NCBI RefSeq assembly: GCF_017355405.1
Contig: NZ_CP061177.1
Coordinates: 1,719,001 to 1,783,000, forward strand
Reading direction: 5' to 3'
DNA: 64,000 bases
Source: Roseomonas haemaphysalidis
GTDB taxonomy: Bacteria; Pseudomonadota; Alphaproteobacteria; Acetobacterales; Acetobacteraceae
The notes below the pieces were generated by a model, which worked only from the letters and a program-made list of their open reading frames with translations, was not told the DNA's origin and ran no database searches. The position numbers and the translations under genes were made by a program. Below are positions 1-8,305 of this stretch, one piece after another; the first letter of the stretch is position 1, and the number at the start of each line of letters is the position of its first letter.

Positions 1-297
1 GCCAAGGGGCTGACGCCCGCCACGGTGCTGGGCTGGCATGTGGGGCGCAACGCGCTGATCCCGGTGGTGACCATGGTGGGCATCCTGGCCGGCGAGCTGC
101 TGGGCGGCTCGGTGGTCACGGAAACGGTGTTCTCCTGGCCCGGCGTCGGCCGGCTGATCGTGCAGGCGATCGAGGCGCGGGACTTTCCGGTCATCCAGGC
201 GGGAATCGCGCTGGTGGCCGCCATCTTCGTGCTGATCACCTTCGGGGTGGACCTGCTCTACGGCCTCTTGGACCCGCGCATCCGGGGGCGGCGCTGA
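1..297 (+). CDS. Peptide-type ABC transporter permease (DppB-like), 3' fragment
   Basis: This is the C-terminal 98 residues of an inner-membrane permease; the 5' part lies outside the window. The frame is open from base 1. It shows the family's conserved stretch (a GRNALIPVVT-type motif near its residue 20, then TETVFSWPG and a closing LLYGLLDPRIR tail), which is typical of the DppB/OppB permeases of peptide, nickel and related solute importers. Its TGA overlaps the ATG of the next permease (ATGA), so the two are probably translationally coupled, and the two ATPases follow in the same operon. The substrate cannot be read from the sequence; peptides are the default guess for the family. Confidence 0.9.
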   Translation, partial: AKGLTPATVLGWHVGRNALIPVVTMVGILAGELLGGSVVTETVFSWPGVGRLIVQAIEARDFPVIQAGIALVAAIFVLITFGVDLLYGLLDPRIRGRR

Positions 298-1121
298 TGC
301 GCGTGCTGTTGCGCAGCCGCACCGGGCTGCTGGGCGCCGTGCTGCTGGCGCTGTTCGTCGCCGCGGCCATCCTGGCGCCGTTCCTGCCGGTGCCGGCGCC
401 GACGCGGCCGGACCTGATGGCCCGGCTGGCGCCGCCCGCCTGGGGCGCGCATCCGCTGGGCACCGACCAGCTGGGGCGGGACATCCTGAGCCGCATCCTC
501 TACGGCAGCCAGGTGACGCTGCTGGTGGCGGCCGCCGCCGTGCTGCTGGGCGGCGTGGTGGGCGTGGGGCTGGGCATCCTGGCGGGCTACGCCGGCGGCT
601 GGACCGACCGCATCCTGATGCGCGTGGTGGACATGCAGCTCGCGGTGCCGCTGATGCTGCTGGCGCTGCTGGTGGTCGCCACCCTCGGCCCCAGCCTGCA
701 GAACATCGTGCTGGTTCTCGCGCTCACCTGCTGGGTGCGATACGCGCGCATCGTGCGCGGCCAGGTGCTGGCGCTGCGCGACCGCGAGTTCATGCTGGCG
801 GTGCGTGCCGCCGGTGCCGGCCCCGTGCGCGCCATGCTGCGCCACATCCTGCCCAACGTGCTGACGCCGGTGCTGGTGGTCGGCACGCTGGAACTGGCGC
901 GCGTGATCCTGCTGGAAGCGGCGCTGAGCTTTCTCGGCCTTGGCGTGCAGCCGCCGTTCCCGAGCTGGGGGCGCATGCTGGCGGAAGGGCGCAACTACAT
1001 GGCCAGCGCCTGGTGGATCGCCGCCTTTCCCGGCCTCGCCATCATGCTGACGGTGCTGGCGGTGAACCTGCTGGGTGACTGGCTGCGCGACCACTTCGAC
1101 CCCCGCCTGGGGCGCGGCTGA
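297..1121 (+). CDS. Peptide-type ABC transporter permease (DppC-like)
   Basis: A 274-residue inner-membrane permease, the second half of the transmembrane pore. An N-terminal hydrophobic segment (about residues 10-32) is followed by the DppC hallmark HPLGTDQLGRDILSRILYG (about 52-70), several further membrane spans, and the cytoplasmic EAA loop (AVRAAGAGPVRAMLRHILPN region, about 165-185) that docks on the ATPase subunits. The start ATG overlaps the upstream stop, and its own TGA overlaps the next ATG. Length and motifs match the DppC/OppC family closely. Substrate specificity is unknown; the probable binding protein is the convergent gene at 3026-4618. Confidence 0.93.
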   Translation: MRVLLRSRTGLLGAVLLALFVAAAILAPFLPVPAPTRPDLMARLAPPAWGAHPLGTDQLGRDILSRILYGSQVTLLVAAAAVLLGGVVGVGLGILAGYAGGWTDRILMRVVDMQLAVPLMLLALLVVATLGPSLQNIVLVLALTCWVRYARIVRGQVLALRDREFMLAVRAAGAGPVRAMLRHILPNVLTPVLVVGTLELARVILLEAALSFLGLGVQPPFPSWGRMLAEGRNYMASAWWIAAFPGLAIMLTVLAVNLLGDWLRDHFDPRLGRG

Positions 1122-2125
1122 TGGCGCCGCTGCTGCAGGTCCGGAACCTGAGCGTCGCTTTCGACACGCCGGGCGGCGTGGTGCACGCGGTCAACGACGT
1201 TTCCTACGGCCTCGACGCCGGGGAAGTGCTGGGCATCGTGGGCGAAAGCGGCTCCGGCAAGTCGGTGCATGTGCTGGCCATGCTGGGGCTGGTGCCGCGG
1301 CCGCCGGCGCGCATCGCGGGCGGGCAGGTGCTGTTCGGCGGCCGCGACCTGCTGGCCCTGTCGGAGCCGGAGCTGCGCGACATCCGCGGCCGCGACATCG
1401 CCTTCATCTTCCAGGACCCGATGACGGCGCTGAACCCGGTGCTGACGGTCGGCCGGCAGATCATGGAGCCGCTGCGCCGGCATTTCGGCCTGTCCCCCGC
1501 CAGGGCGCGGGCGCGCGCCGCCGAGCTGCTGGAATTGGTCGGCATCCCCGACCCGGCGCGGCGGCTGCACCAGTTCCCCTTCCAATTCTCCGGTGGCATG
1601 CGGCAGCGCGCCATGATCGCCATCGGCATCGCCTGCGAGCCGAAGCTGCTGATCGCCGACGAGGCGACCACGGCGCTGGACGTGACGGTGCAGGCGCAGA
1701 TCCTCGACCTGGTGCGCGACCTGCGCCAGCGGCTCGGCATGGCGGTGATCTGGATCACGCACGACATGGGCGTGGTGGCCGGCATCGCGGACACGGTGCA
1801 GGTGATGTATGGCGGACGCATCCAGGAACGCGGCCCGGCGCGCGACGTGTTCCACGACCCGCGCAGCGCCTATACCTGGGGGCTGCTGCGCTCCTTGCCC
1901 GGGCACGGGCAACAGGGCGGCGCGCGGCTGCACCAGATCCCCGGCAGCCCGCCCGACATGATCCGCCCGCCGGCCGGCGACCCCTTCGCGCCCCGCAATG
2001 CCTTCGCCACGCCACGCTGCTTTGCCGAGGTGCCGCCGCTGCGCCAGGCGGCCGGCGCCGCCCCCGGCCATCTGGTGGCCGCCTGGTACGACCTGCCGGC
2101 CGCCCTGCGGGAACACGCCCGATGA
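1121..2125 (+). CDS. ABC transporter ATP-binding protein (DppD/OppD-like)
   Basis: A 334-residue nucleotide-binding subunit that powers the peptide-type importer from the cytoplasmic face. Walker A is GESGSGKS (about residues 41-48), the signature is FSGGMRQRAM (about 164-173), Walker B is LLIADEATTALD, and the switch histidine sits in WITHDMG. A C-terminal oligopeptide/dipeptide-transporter extension of about 75 residues is present, but I see only one or two cysteines, not the clear four-cysteine Fe-S pattern of some OppD proteins. It overlaps both neighbours in ATGA arrangements, so the four transporter genes are one coupled unit. Confidence 0.93.
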   Translation: MAPLLQVRNLSVAFDTPGGVVHAVNDVSYGLDAGEVLGIVGESGSGKSVHVLAMLGLVPRPPARIAGGQVLFGGRDLLALSEPELRDIRGRDIAFIFQDPMTALNPVLTVGRQIMEPLRRHFGLSPARARARAAELLELVGIPDPARRLHQFPFQFSGGMRQRAMIAIGIACEPKLLIADEATTALDVTVQAQILDLVRDLRQRLGMAVIWITHDMGVVAGIADTVQVMYGGRIQERGPARDVFHDPRSAYTWGLLRSLPGHGQQGGARLHQIPGSPPDMIRPPAGDPFAPRNAFATPRCFAEVPPLRQAAGAAPGHLVAAWYDLPAALREHAR

Positions 2126-3024
2126 GCACCGGACCGCTGCTGCGCGTCGAGGGGCTGTGCAAGCATTACGGCGGGGGCGGCGGGCTGTGGGGACGCACGC
2201 CGCCGGTGCGGGCGGTGGACGGCGTGTCCTTCCATGTGCAGCCGCGCGAAACGCTGGGGCTGGTGGGCGAATCTGGCTCCGGCAAGTCCACCACTGGCCG
2301 GCTGGTGCTGCAGCTGGAGCCGGCCACGGCGGGCGAGGTGTGGTTCGAGGGGCGGAACCTGTCCGACCTGTCCACCGCCGCGCTGCGCGCCGTGCGGGCA
2401 CGCATGCAGGTGGTGTTCCAGGACCCCTATGCCGCGCTGGACCCGCGCATGACGGTGGGCGACTTCGTGGCCGAGCCGCTGGTGATCCACCGCGCCGTGT
2501 CCTCGCGCTCGGAGCGGGAGGACCGTGTGGCGGCGCTGTTCCGCCGCGTCGGCCTGAACCCCGACTTCATGCGCCGCTACCCGCACGAGTTTTCCGGCGG
2601 CCAGCGCCAGCGCGTCGGCATCGCCCGCGCCATCGCGCTCGGCCCCAGCTTCATCGTGGCGGACGAGCCGATCACGGCGCTGGACGTGTCTATCCAGGCG
2701 CAGGTGGTCAACCTGTTCCAGGACATGCAGCAGGAGATGGGCATCGCCTTTCTGTTCATCGCCCACGACCTGAACATGGTGCGCTACCTGTGCCAGCGCG
2801 TGGCGGTGATGCTGCGCGGGCGGATCGTCGAGATGGGGCCTGTGGAGGCGATCTTCGGCAACCCGCTGCACGCCTATACCCGTGCGCTGCTGTCCGCCGT
2901 GCCGGTGCCCGACCCGGACGTGGAGCGCGGCCGCCAGCGCATCCGCCTGTCGGCCGCCGATCTGACACCACCGCCCGGCGCGGCGCTGGTGGAGGCCGCG
3001 CCGGGGCACTTCGTCCTGCGCTGA
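2122..3024 (+). CDS. ABC transporter ATP-binding protein (DppF/OppF-like)
   Basis: The 300-residue partner ATPase of the transporter. Walker A is GESGSGKST, the signature FSGGQRQRVGIARAIA, and Walker B FIVADEPITALD, followed by the H-loop IAHDLN. A short C-terminal OppF-type tail follows. The ATG at 2122 is chosen because it overlaps the previous stop (ATGA) and gives the usual family length; the frame is open further upstream, but that part is antisense-type GC noise inside the DppD gene. It ends convergently, one base before the stop of the solute-binding protein gene. Confidence 0.93.
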   Translation: MSTGPLLRVEGLCKHYGGGGGLWGRTPPVRAVDGVSFHVQPRETLGLVGESGSGKSTTGRLVLQLEPATAGEVWFEGRNLSDLSTAALRAVRARMQVVFQDPYAALDPRMTVGDFVAEPLVIHRAVSSRSEREDRVAALFRRVGLNPDFMRRYPHEFSGGQRQRVGIARAIALGPSFIVADEPITALDVSIQAQVVNLFQDMQQEMGIAFLFIAHDLNMVRYLCQRVAVMLRGRIVEMGPVEAIFGNPLHAYTRALLSAVPVPDPDVERGRQRIRLSAADLTPPPGAALVEAAPGHFVLR

Positions 3025-3025
3025 G

Positions 3026-4618
3026 CTAGCCGCGCCGGATGCCCCAGAACACGAAGGTGCCGCGCACCAGTCCCGTCAGGCCGCGCCGCCAGGCGCTGTC
3101 CAGGAAGTACTGGCCGGTCGGCAGGTAGGGCACCTCCTCCAGCGCCGCTTGTTGCAGCTCGGCCGCCAGCTTCTTCTGCGCCGCGAGGTCCGGTGCTTCC
3201 GCCCAGGCGTTGCGCAGCGTCTCGATCCGCGGGATGTCGGGCCAGCCGAAGAAGGCCTTGTCGCCGTTGGCGCGCAGCACCTGCTCCACCATCGGGTTCA
3301 GCATGTCCACGCCGTTCCAGGTGGTGTGGAACATGTTCCAGCCCCCCTGGGACGGCGGCGCCTTGCTGGCGCGGCGCTGCACCACGGTGCCCCAGTCGGC
3401 CACCACGTAGTCCACCTCCATGCCCAGCCTGGTCAGCAGGTCGCGCCCCACCTCGCCCAGCGCGGCCAGGATCTGCTGGTCGGAGGCCGCCATCAGCACC
3501 ACGCGCTCGCCATTGTAGCTGGATTGCTTCAGCATCTGCCGGGCGCGTTCCAGGTTGCGCGGCCCGCGCACCAGGTCCAGCCCGGCCTCGTTGGCCATCG
3601 GCGTTTCGGGGGTGAAGACGCCGATGCCCGCGCGCTGCATGGCGGGGTCGGTGCCGGCGGCGGCGGTCATGAAGTCGCTTTGGGAGCAGGCCATCAGCAC
3701 CGCGCGGCGCACCGCCACGTCGTTGAAGGGCGGGTGCAGGTGGTTGAAGATGCCGCTGCCCAGCGCACCCTGGGTGACGATGCGGTCCGTCACGATGCCG
3801 CGGTTGCGCTTCAACACCGGCAGCAGGTCGTTGGGCGGGTTTTCCCACCAGTCCACCTCGCCGTTGCCGAGCGCCGCCACGGCGGTGCCGGGGTCGGGCA
3901 TGACGTGCCATTCCACGCGGTCGAAATGCACCTCCTTGGGGCCGGCGGTGTGTTCGGCCTGACCCTGGCGGGGCACGTAGTCGGGGTTGCGCTCATAGAC
4001 CACGCGCGCCCCGACGATGCGTTCATCCGCCTTCCAGCGATAGGGGCCGGAGCCGACCAGCTCGGTGATCGGCTTGAACGGGTCGCTGTCCGCGATCCGC
4101 TCCGGCATGATCACCAGCGCCGGCGGGCCCAGCTTGGCCAGAGTTTCCAGCATCAGCCCGAAGGGCCGCGTCAGGCGGATGGTGAACACCCGGTCCTCCG
4201 GCGCCGCCATCTCGGCCACCCGCGCCATCAGCGCCTGGCCCAGCGTGTCGCGCGCCGCCCAGCGCTTGATCGAGGCGATGCAGTCCCGCCCGCGCACCGG
4301 CGCGCCGTCGTGGAACTTCAGCCCTTCGCGCAGCCGGAAGGTCCAGAGCAGCCCGTCCTGCTCCGTGGTCTGGCCTTCCACCATCTGCGGCTGCGGCACC
4401 AGCCGGTCGTCCAGGCCGTAGAGTTGGTCCCAGATCATCAGGGCATGGTGGCGGGTGATGTAGGCGGTGGTCATCACGGGGTCGATGACCGTCAGATCCG
4501 ATTGCGGCACGAATTTCAGCAGGGGCGCGGGCGCGGCGATGGCCGGGCGCGCCAGCGTGGCGGCGGCGGGCAGGGCGGTGGCCAGGGCGGCCGCCTTGAA
4601 CAGGTCTCGTCGCAGCAT
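3026..4618 (-). CDS. ABC transporter substrate-binding protein (SBP_bac_5 family), Tat-exported
   Basis: A 530-residue periplasmic binding protein of the peptide/nickel class. The start at 4618 is chosen because it gives a clean twin-arginine signal (MLRRDLFKAAALATAL, then a hydrophobic run ending in a Ala-rich cleavage region near residue 30) and has a GGGAG ribosome site about 10 bases upstream. The body shows family hallmarks such as YERNPDY (here in VVYERNPDYVP) and TFRLREGLKFHDG. It is convergent with, and one base away from, the last ATPase gene, so it is probably the binding protein for that transporter although it is not in the same transcript. The ligand is unknown. Confidence 0.9.
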   Translation of the reverse strand: MLRRDLFKAAALATALPAAATLARPAIAAPAPLLKFVPQSDLTVIDPVMTTAYITRHHALMIWDQLYGLDDRLVPQPQMVEGQTTEQDGLLWTFRLREGLKFHDGAPVRGRDCIASIKRWAARDTLGQALMARVAEMAAPEDRVFTIRLTRPFGLMLETLAKLGPPALVIMPERIADSDPFKPITELVGSGPYRWKADERIVGARVVYERNPDYVPRQGQAEHTAGPKEVHFDRVEWHVMPDPGTAVAALGNGEVDWWENPPNDLLPVLKRNRGIVTDRIVTQGALGSGIFNHLHPPFNDVAVRRAVLMACSQSDFMTAAAGTDPAMQRAGIGVFTPETPMANEAGLDLVRGPRNLERARQMLKQSSYNGERVVLMAASDQQILAALGEVGRDLLTRLGMEVDYVVADWGTVVQRRASKAPPSQGGWNMFHTTWNGVDMLNPMVEQVLRANGDKAFFGWPDIPRIETLRNAWAEAPDLAAQKKLAAELQQAALEEVPYLPTGQYFLDSAWRRGLTGLVRGTFVFWGIRRG

Positions 4619-4843
4619 GGGTCGTTGCTCCCGGAAGGGGGGATGACAGATCCGTGCCGTGTGCCGGGCGCTGCGCGCGCCTCGTTCCGCCAGCAGACCG
4701 GCATTCCCGCCCCGGCGCAAGCGGCTTGGCGGGGCGGGGGGGCTGTGGCGCCACGGCCACAGCCGGGTGCCGGTGCCCCGGCGGCGCGCAACCGCCGCCG
4801 CGACGCTTCCGTTCCAGCAGCGACAGCGGAAGATCCAGCGACA

Positions 4844-5842
4844 ATGTTGAAACAGCGCCTGCGCAAGGGCTGGTGGCTGACCAAGCAGACGGTGCTCGGG
4901 TTCCTGGAGGACGAGGCGCTAAGCCGCGGGGCCGCCATCGCCTTCTATACCGTCACCTCGCTGGCGCCGGTGCTGATCATCGCCATCGCCATCGCGGGCG
5001 TGGCGTTCGGCGAGGAAGCGGCGCGCGGCGCCGTGGTCGCGCAACTGGGCGGGCTGATGGGCACGGCGGGCGCCGAGGTCGTCCAGGGCATCATCCGCAG
5101 CGCCGCAGACCCCAAGGCGGGGCTGATGGCCAGCGTCCTCGGGCTGGTCACGCTGCTGGTCACCGCCAGCGGCGTGTTCGGCGAAATCCAGGCCAGCCTC
5201 AACAAGATCTGGAAGGCGGAGGTGACGGGCGTCACCGTGTCCTCGCTTCTGCGTGCCCGCGCGCTCAGCCTCGGCCTGGTGGCGACGCTGGGCTTCCTGC
5301 TGCTGGTTTCGCTGGTCGTCAGCGCGCTGCTGTCCGGGCTGCGGGAGTCCCTGGACAGCGAGTTGCCCGGCATCGCCACCGTGGTGCGGGTGGCCAACAT
5401 CTTCATCTCCTTCGGGCTGATCTCGGCGCTCTTCGCGGCCATCTACAAGGTGCTGCCGGACCGCAAGCTGGAATGGCGGGACGTGATCGTGGGCGCCATC
5501 GTCACGGCCATCCTGTTCAACCTCGGCAAGACGGTGATCGGCCTTTACCTCGGCCGCAGCGCCGTGGGCTCGACCTACGGCGCGGCGGGCTCCGCGGTGA
5601 TCGTGCTGCTGTGGATCTACTATTCGGCGCAGATCTTCCTGCTGGGTGCCGAGTTCACCAAGGCCTACGCCATGTGGCGCGACGCGGCGGGCTGGAACCT
5701 GGCAGTGGACCCGCGCGCCGCCAACCGCGCCATCGCGGCCGGTGCGCCGCCGGTGGAAGTGGAGGTGGAGGCGGAGGCACGGCCCGAACGCCCGCCCGTG
5801 CCGCTGAACACCGCCACGGCGGGACCGCAACCCGAACCGTAA
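4844..5842 (+). CDS. YihY/BrkB family inner-membrane protein
   Basis: A 332-residue polytopic membrane protein of the YihY/virulence factor BrkB family (once misnamed ribonuclease BN). It has about six hydrophobic spans and the family motifs DEALSRGAAIAFYTVTSLAP near the N terminus and a GSTYGAAGSAVIVLLWIYYSAQIFLLGAEF segment (about residues 245-275), which is the most conserved part of the family. The C-terminal 45 residues are acidic and proline-rich and probably cytosolic. The start at 4844 gives the usual family N terminus. The molecular function of the family is not established. It stands alone, 25 bases before the nuclease gene. Confidence 0.9.
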   Translation: MLKQRLRKGWWLTKQTVLGFLEDEALSRGAAIAFYTVTSLAPVLIIAIAIAGVAFGEEAARGAVVAQLGGLMGTAGAEVVQGIIRSAADPKAGLMASVLGLVTLLVTASGVFGEIQASLNKIWKAEVTGVTVSSLLRARALSLGLVATLGFLLLVSLVVSALLSGLRESLDSELPGIATVVRVANIFISFGLISALFAAIYKVLPDRKLEWRDVIVGAIVTAILFNLGKTVIGLYLGRSAVGSTYGAAGSAVIVLLWIYYSAQIFLLGAEFTKAYAMWRDAAGWNLAVDPRAANRAIAAGAPPVEVEVEAEARPERPPVPLNTATAGPQPEP

Positions 5843-5867
5843 CAAGGGATGCATCGCGGCATCGGGC

Positions 5868-6542
5868 ATGGCACAGAGCCGCCTCATGAACCGCCGCACC
5901 CGCACCGCCGCCCCCTGGGTCGCCGTGGCCGCCGCCGTCGCCGCGCTGTTCGGCACCGGGCAGCTCACGCCGTCCGGGCTGGAGCGCCTGGGCCACGCCT
6001 TGTGGCGGGCCGTCTCCTCCGAGCAGCGCGGCACCTTCCACCCCCGCGCCAGCACCCAGGAGGGGCGCCGCGACGCGCCGCACGCGGCCGATGGCGAGCC
6101 GATCGCCGGCACCGCGCGCATCGTGGACGGGGACACGCTGGACCTCGGCCGCATCCGCATCCGCATGGGTGGCATCGATGCGCTGGAACACGACCAGAGC
6201 TGCACCCGCCCGGGCGACCGCAGCTACGACTGCGGCAAGCTGGCGCGCGACGCGCTTGTGGCGCTGATCGGCGGCGCCACCGTGACCTGCCAGCCGGACG
6301 GCAGCGAGACCTACGGGCGCACGGTGGCCATCTGCACCGTGCCGGGCCGGGACGGCGCGCCGCGCGACCTGAACACCGCCATGGTGCGCACCGGCCTCGC
6401 CTTTGATTGCCCGAAGTTCTCCGGCGGCCGCTATGCCGAGGCGGAGCGCGCCGCGCGGGCCGCCCGCAGCGGGGCCTGGGCCGGCAGCTTCGAGTTCCCC
6501 TGGCGGCACCGCGGCCGCGACGCCGCCTGCGGGCGCGACTGA
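5868..6542 (+). CDS. Membrane-anchored thermonuclease-like (SNase) protein
   Basis: A 224-residue protein with an N-terminal hydrophobic segment (about residues 13-30, signal peptide or anchor) and a staphylococcal-nuclease-type OB fold from about 78 to 215. The three catalytic positions known for SNase are in place: an Arg in the GRIRIRMGG strand, a Glu in DALEHD (equivalent to E43), and the Arg of ETYGRTVAIC (equivalent to R87), so phosphodiesterase activity on exported or extracellular nucleic acid is plausible. A second in-frame ATG at 5886 is possible. Its TGA overlaps the mtgA ATG, so the two genes are coupled; I know of no functional reason for this pairing. Confidence 0.85.
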   Translation: MAQSRLMNRRTRTAAPWVAVAAAVAALFGTGQLTPSGLERLGHALWRAVSSEQRGTFHPRASTQEGRRDAPHAADGEPIAGTARIVDGDTLDLGRIRIRMGGIDALEHDQSCTRPGDRSYDCGKLARDALVALIGGATVTCQPDGSETYGRTVAICTVPGRDGAPRDLNTAMVRTGLAFDCPKFSGGRYAEAERAARAARSGAWAGSFEFPWRHRGRDAACGRD

Positions 6543-7207
6543 TGCGCCCGCCGCGCTGGCTCCGGCGCCTGGCCCTGGTCCTGCTGCTGGGGCCGCCGCT
6601 GCTGATCCTGGCGTTCCGCTTCGTTCCCGTGCCGGCCACGCCCCTGATGCTGATCCGCGCCGCCCAGGGGCATGGCTGGCACAAGGAATGGGTGCCCTAC
6701 GACCGCATCGACCCGGCGATGGCCCGTAGCGTCATCGCCGCCGAGGACAACCTATTCTGCACGCAATGGCTGGGCTTCGACTTCGCGCAGCTGCAAGGCC
6801 AGGTGGAGGCGGCATTGGATGGCGAACGCCCGCGCGGCGCCAGCACCATCACCATGCAGGTGGCCAAGAACCTGTTTCTGTGGCCGGGCCGCGACCCGCT
6901 GCGCAAGCTGCTGGAAGCCTGGCTGACGCCGCAGATCGCCTTGCTGTGGCCCAAGCAAAGGGTGCTGGAAGTCTACCTCAACATTGTGGAGTTCGCGCCC
7001 GGCGTGTATGGCGCGGAAGCCGCCGCCCAGGCCGCCTTCAGGCGGCCCGCCGCGAGCCTGACCGATGCCCAGGCCGCCCGCCTCGCCGTGGTGCTGCCCG
7101 CTCCGCTGGAATGGTCCATCACCGCGCCCGGCCCTTACGTGCAACGGCGGGCCGAAACAATCCGGCGCCGGGTGGGGCAGCTGGGCAGCCTGACGGACTG
7201 CGTGTGA
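6542..7207 (+). CDS. mtgA: Monofunctional peptidoglycan glycosyltransferase MtgA
   Basis: A 221-residue GT51 enzyme that polymerises lipid II into glycan strands at the periplasmic face of the inner membrane, without a transpeptidase domain. One N-terminal transmembrane helix (about residues 9-26) is followed by the GT51 motifs: IAAEDNLF (with the catalytic Glu), RGASTITMQVAKNLFLW, KQRVLEVYLNIVEFAPGVYG and the later RPAASLTDAQAARLAVVLPAP. Length is normal for the family. ATG at 6542 overlaps the upstream stop (ATGA). The open frame extends upstream into the nuclease gene, but that part has no family similarity. Confidence 0.95.
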   Translation: MRPPRWLRRLALVLLLGPPLLILAFRFVPVPATPLMLIRAAQGHGWHKEWVPYDRIDPAMARSVIAAEDNLFCTQWLGFDFAQLQGQVEAALDGERPRGASTITMQVAKNLFLWPGRDPLRKLLEAWLTPQIALLWPKQRVLEVYLNIVEFAPGVYGAEAAAQAAFRRPAASLTDAQAARLAVVLPAPLEWSITAPGPYVQRRAETIRRRVGQLGSLTDCV

Positions 7208-7235
7208 CCGCGGGGCGAGGGCAGCCCGCCGCGGA

Positions 7236-7832
7236 TTAGCCGCCGCGCCCCGCGTCAAAGCCCAGGAAGCCGACATCCGGCCGCGCCGCGCCGCCGTCCG
7301 CGCGGGCGGCGGGGGTCGCGGGCATGGCGCGCGGGGCCGGGCGAGGGGTGGGCGTCGCCAGTTGCGGCGGCGCCGACATGGGGCCGGGGCGGGCAGGGCG
7401 GCCGCTGGCCAGCGCGGGCGGCGGCGGGGTCGGCTCCGAGATCGGGCCGGGACCGCGCGCTGACAGCAGAAAGAAGGCGATCTCGTTGCGCCCCTGGTCC
7501 ACCGCCGAATCCAGCGGCGTCAGGCCCAGGACGTTGCGCCCGTTCAGGTCCGCGCCGCGCGTGACGGCATCGCGCGCCGCACCCAGGTCGCCGCGATTGA
7601 TGCTGTCGAACAGCGCCTCGGTGGGGCCGAGGTTGTTGTAGTTGGCATCCGGCGGGATGGCGGGGGCAGCGTTCCGGTTGGCCAGCCCCGGCAGCGCCGG
7701 CGGCAGCGCGGTGGGGGCGGAAGGCGGCGTCGGCGGCACCATCGGCCCGCGCTGCGCCAGGGCGGGTGCTGCCATCAGCGGCAGCGCCAGCGCGGAGAGG
7801 GAAAAAAGGCGGATGGTGTTCAAACGGCGCAT
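7236..7832 (-). CDS. Exported ankyrin-like, proline-rich protein
   Basis: A 198-residue protein with a cleavable signal peptide (about residues 1-26, ending in APALAQ). The mature part begins with a Pro/Ala-rich stretch, then a short ankyrin-type region (about 72-127: ALFDSINRGDLGAARDAV and LNGRNVLGLTPLDSAVDQG), and ends in a Pro/Ala-rich, low-complexity tail. The start at 7832 is chosen for the signal peptide; an upstream in-frame start would add 23 unlikely residues. Only about one and a half ankyrin repeats are visible, so this is probably a periplasmic protein-interaction module. Function unknown. It lies 49 bases downstream of a lipoprotein gene on the same strand. Confidence 0.7.
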   Translation of the reverse strand: MRRLNTIRLFSLSALALPLMAAPALAQRGPMVPPTPPSAPTALPPALPGLANRNAAPAIPPDANYNNLGPTEALFDSINRGDLGAARDAVTRGADLNGRNVLGLTPLDSAVDQGRNEIAFFLLSARGPGPISEPTPPPPALASGRPARPGPMSAPPQLATPTPRPAPRAMPATPAARADGGAARPDVGFLGFDAGRGG

Positions 7833-7881
7833 GGTCGCACCTTGTAGAGGGTTTCGGATCGCGGCGCCAACCGCCAAGGCG

Positions 7882-8238
7882 TCAGCCGCAGGCCTGACCA
7901 TTCAGGGTGAAGCTTTCCACCCGCCTGTCACGCAGCGCAAAGGTGATGTCGCAGCGCACCTGCGCATAGGCCGGTGGCGGCGCGATCCAGGGGCGGTAGC
8001 GGTAGGGGCCGGGGTAATAGAAGAACGGGTCGGGCTGCGTCACGGCAACCGTGCGTTCCCGCTCGAACTGCAGGAAGCGGCGGCCGTCGGTTTCATAGGA
8101 CCGGACGGGAACGCCGAGCTCGGCCACCAGATCGCCTTCGCCACGGCCGATAAACGTGGCCAGCCGCTGTTCCAGCGTCGGCCCCACCGCGCAGGCGGCG
8201 AGCAGGGGCAGCAGCAACAAGGCTGGGGCAATGCGCAT
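7882..8238 (-). CDS. Small lipoprotein of unknown function
   Basis: A 118-residue predicted lipoprotein. The signal peptide ends in the lipobox LLAAC, with lipidation at Cys16. The mature part contains a GRGEGDLVAELGVPVRSYETDGRRFLQFE stretch, reminiscent of SmpA/OmlA-like small outer-membrane lipoproteins, and a Tyr/Pro-rich middle (PFFYYPGPYRYRP). The start at 8238 is set by a strong GGAGGA ribosome site 8 bases upstream; an ATG seven codons earlier lacks one. Specific function is unknown. It is followed by the ankyrin-like exported protein on the same strand, so both may act in the envelope. Confidence 0.7.
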   Translation of the reverse strand: MRIAPALLLLPLLAACAVGPTLEQRLATFIGRGEGDLVAELGVPVRSYETDGRRFLQFERERTVAVTQPDPFFYYPGPYRYRPWIAPPPAYAQVRCDITFALRDRRVESFTLNGQACG

Positions 8239-8305
8239 CGGGCGGTCCTCCGGTCGCATAGATAGGAAGCTCCGAACATGGCTGCAACGAGGCGGCCGCG
8301 CCGCC

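Noticed and set aside
4023..4844. A 273-codon minus-strand frame beginning near 4844
   Set aside because: It is a frame-shifted shadow of the binding-protein gene and of its upstream region; the Tat signal and family motifs are in the other frame.
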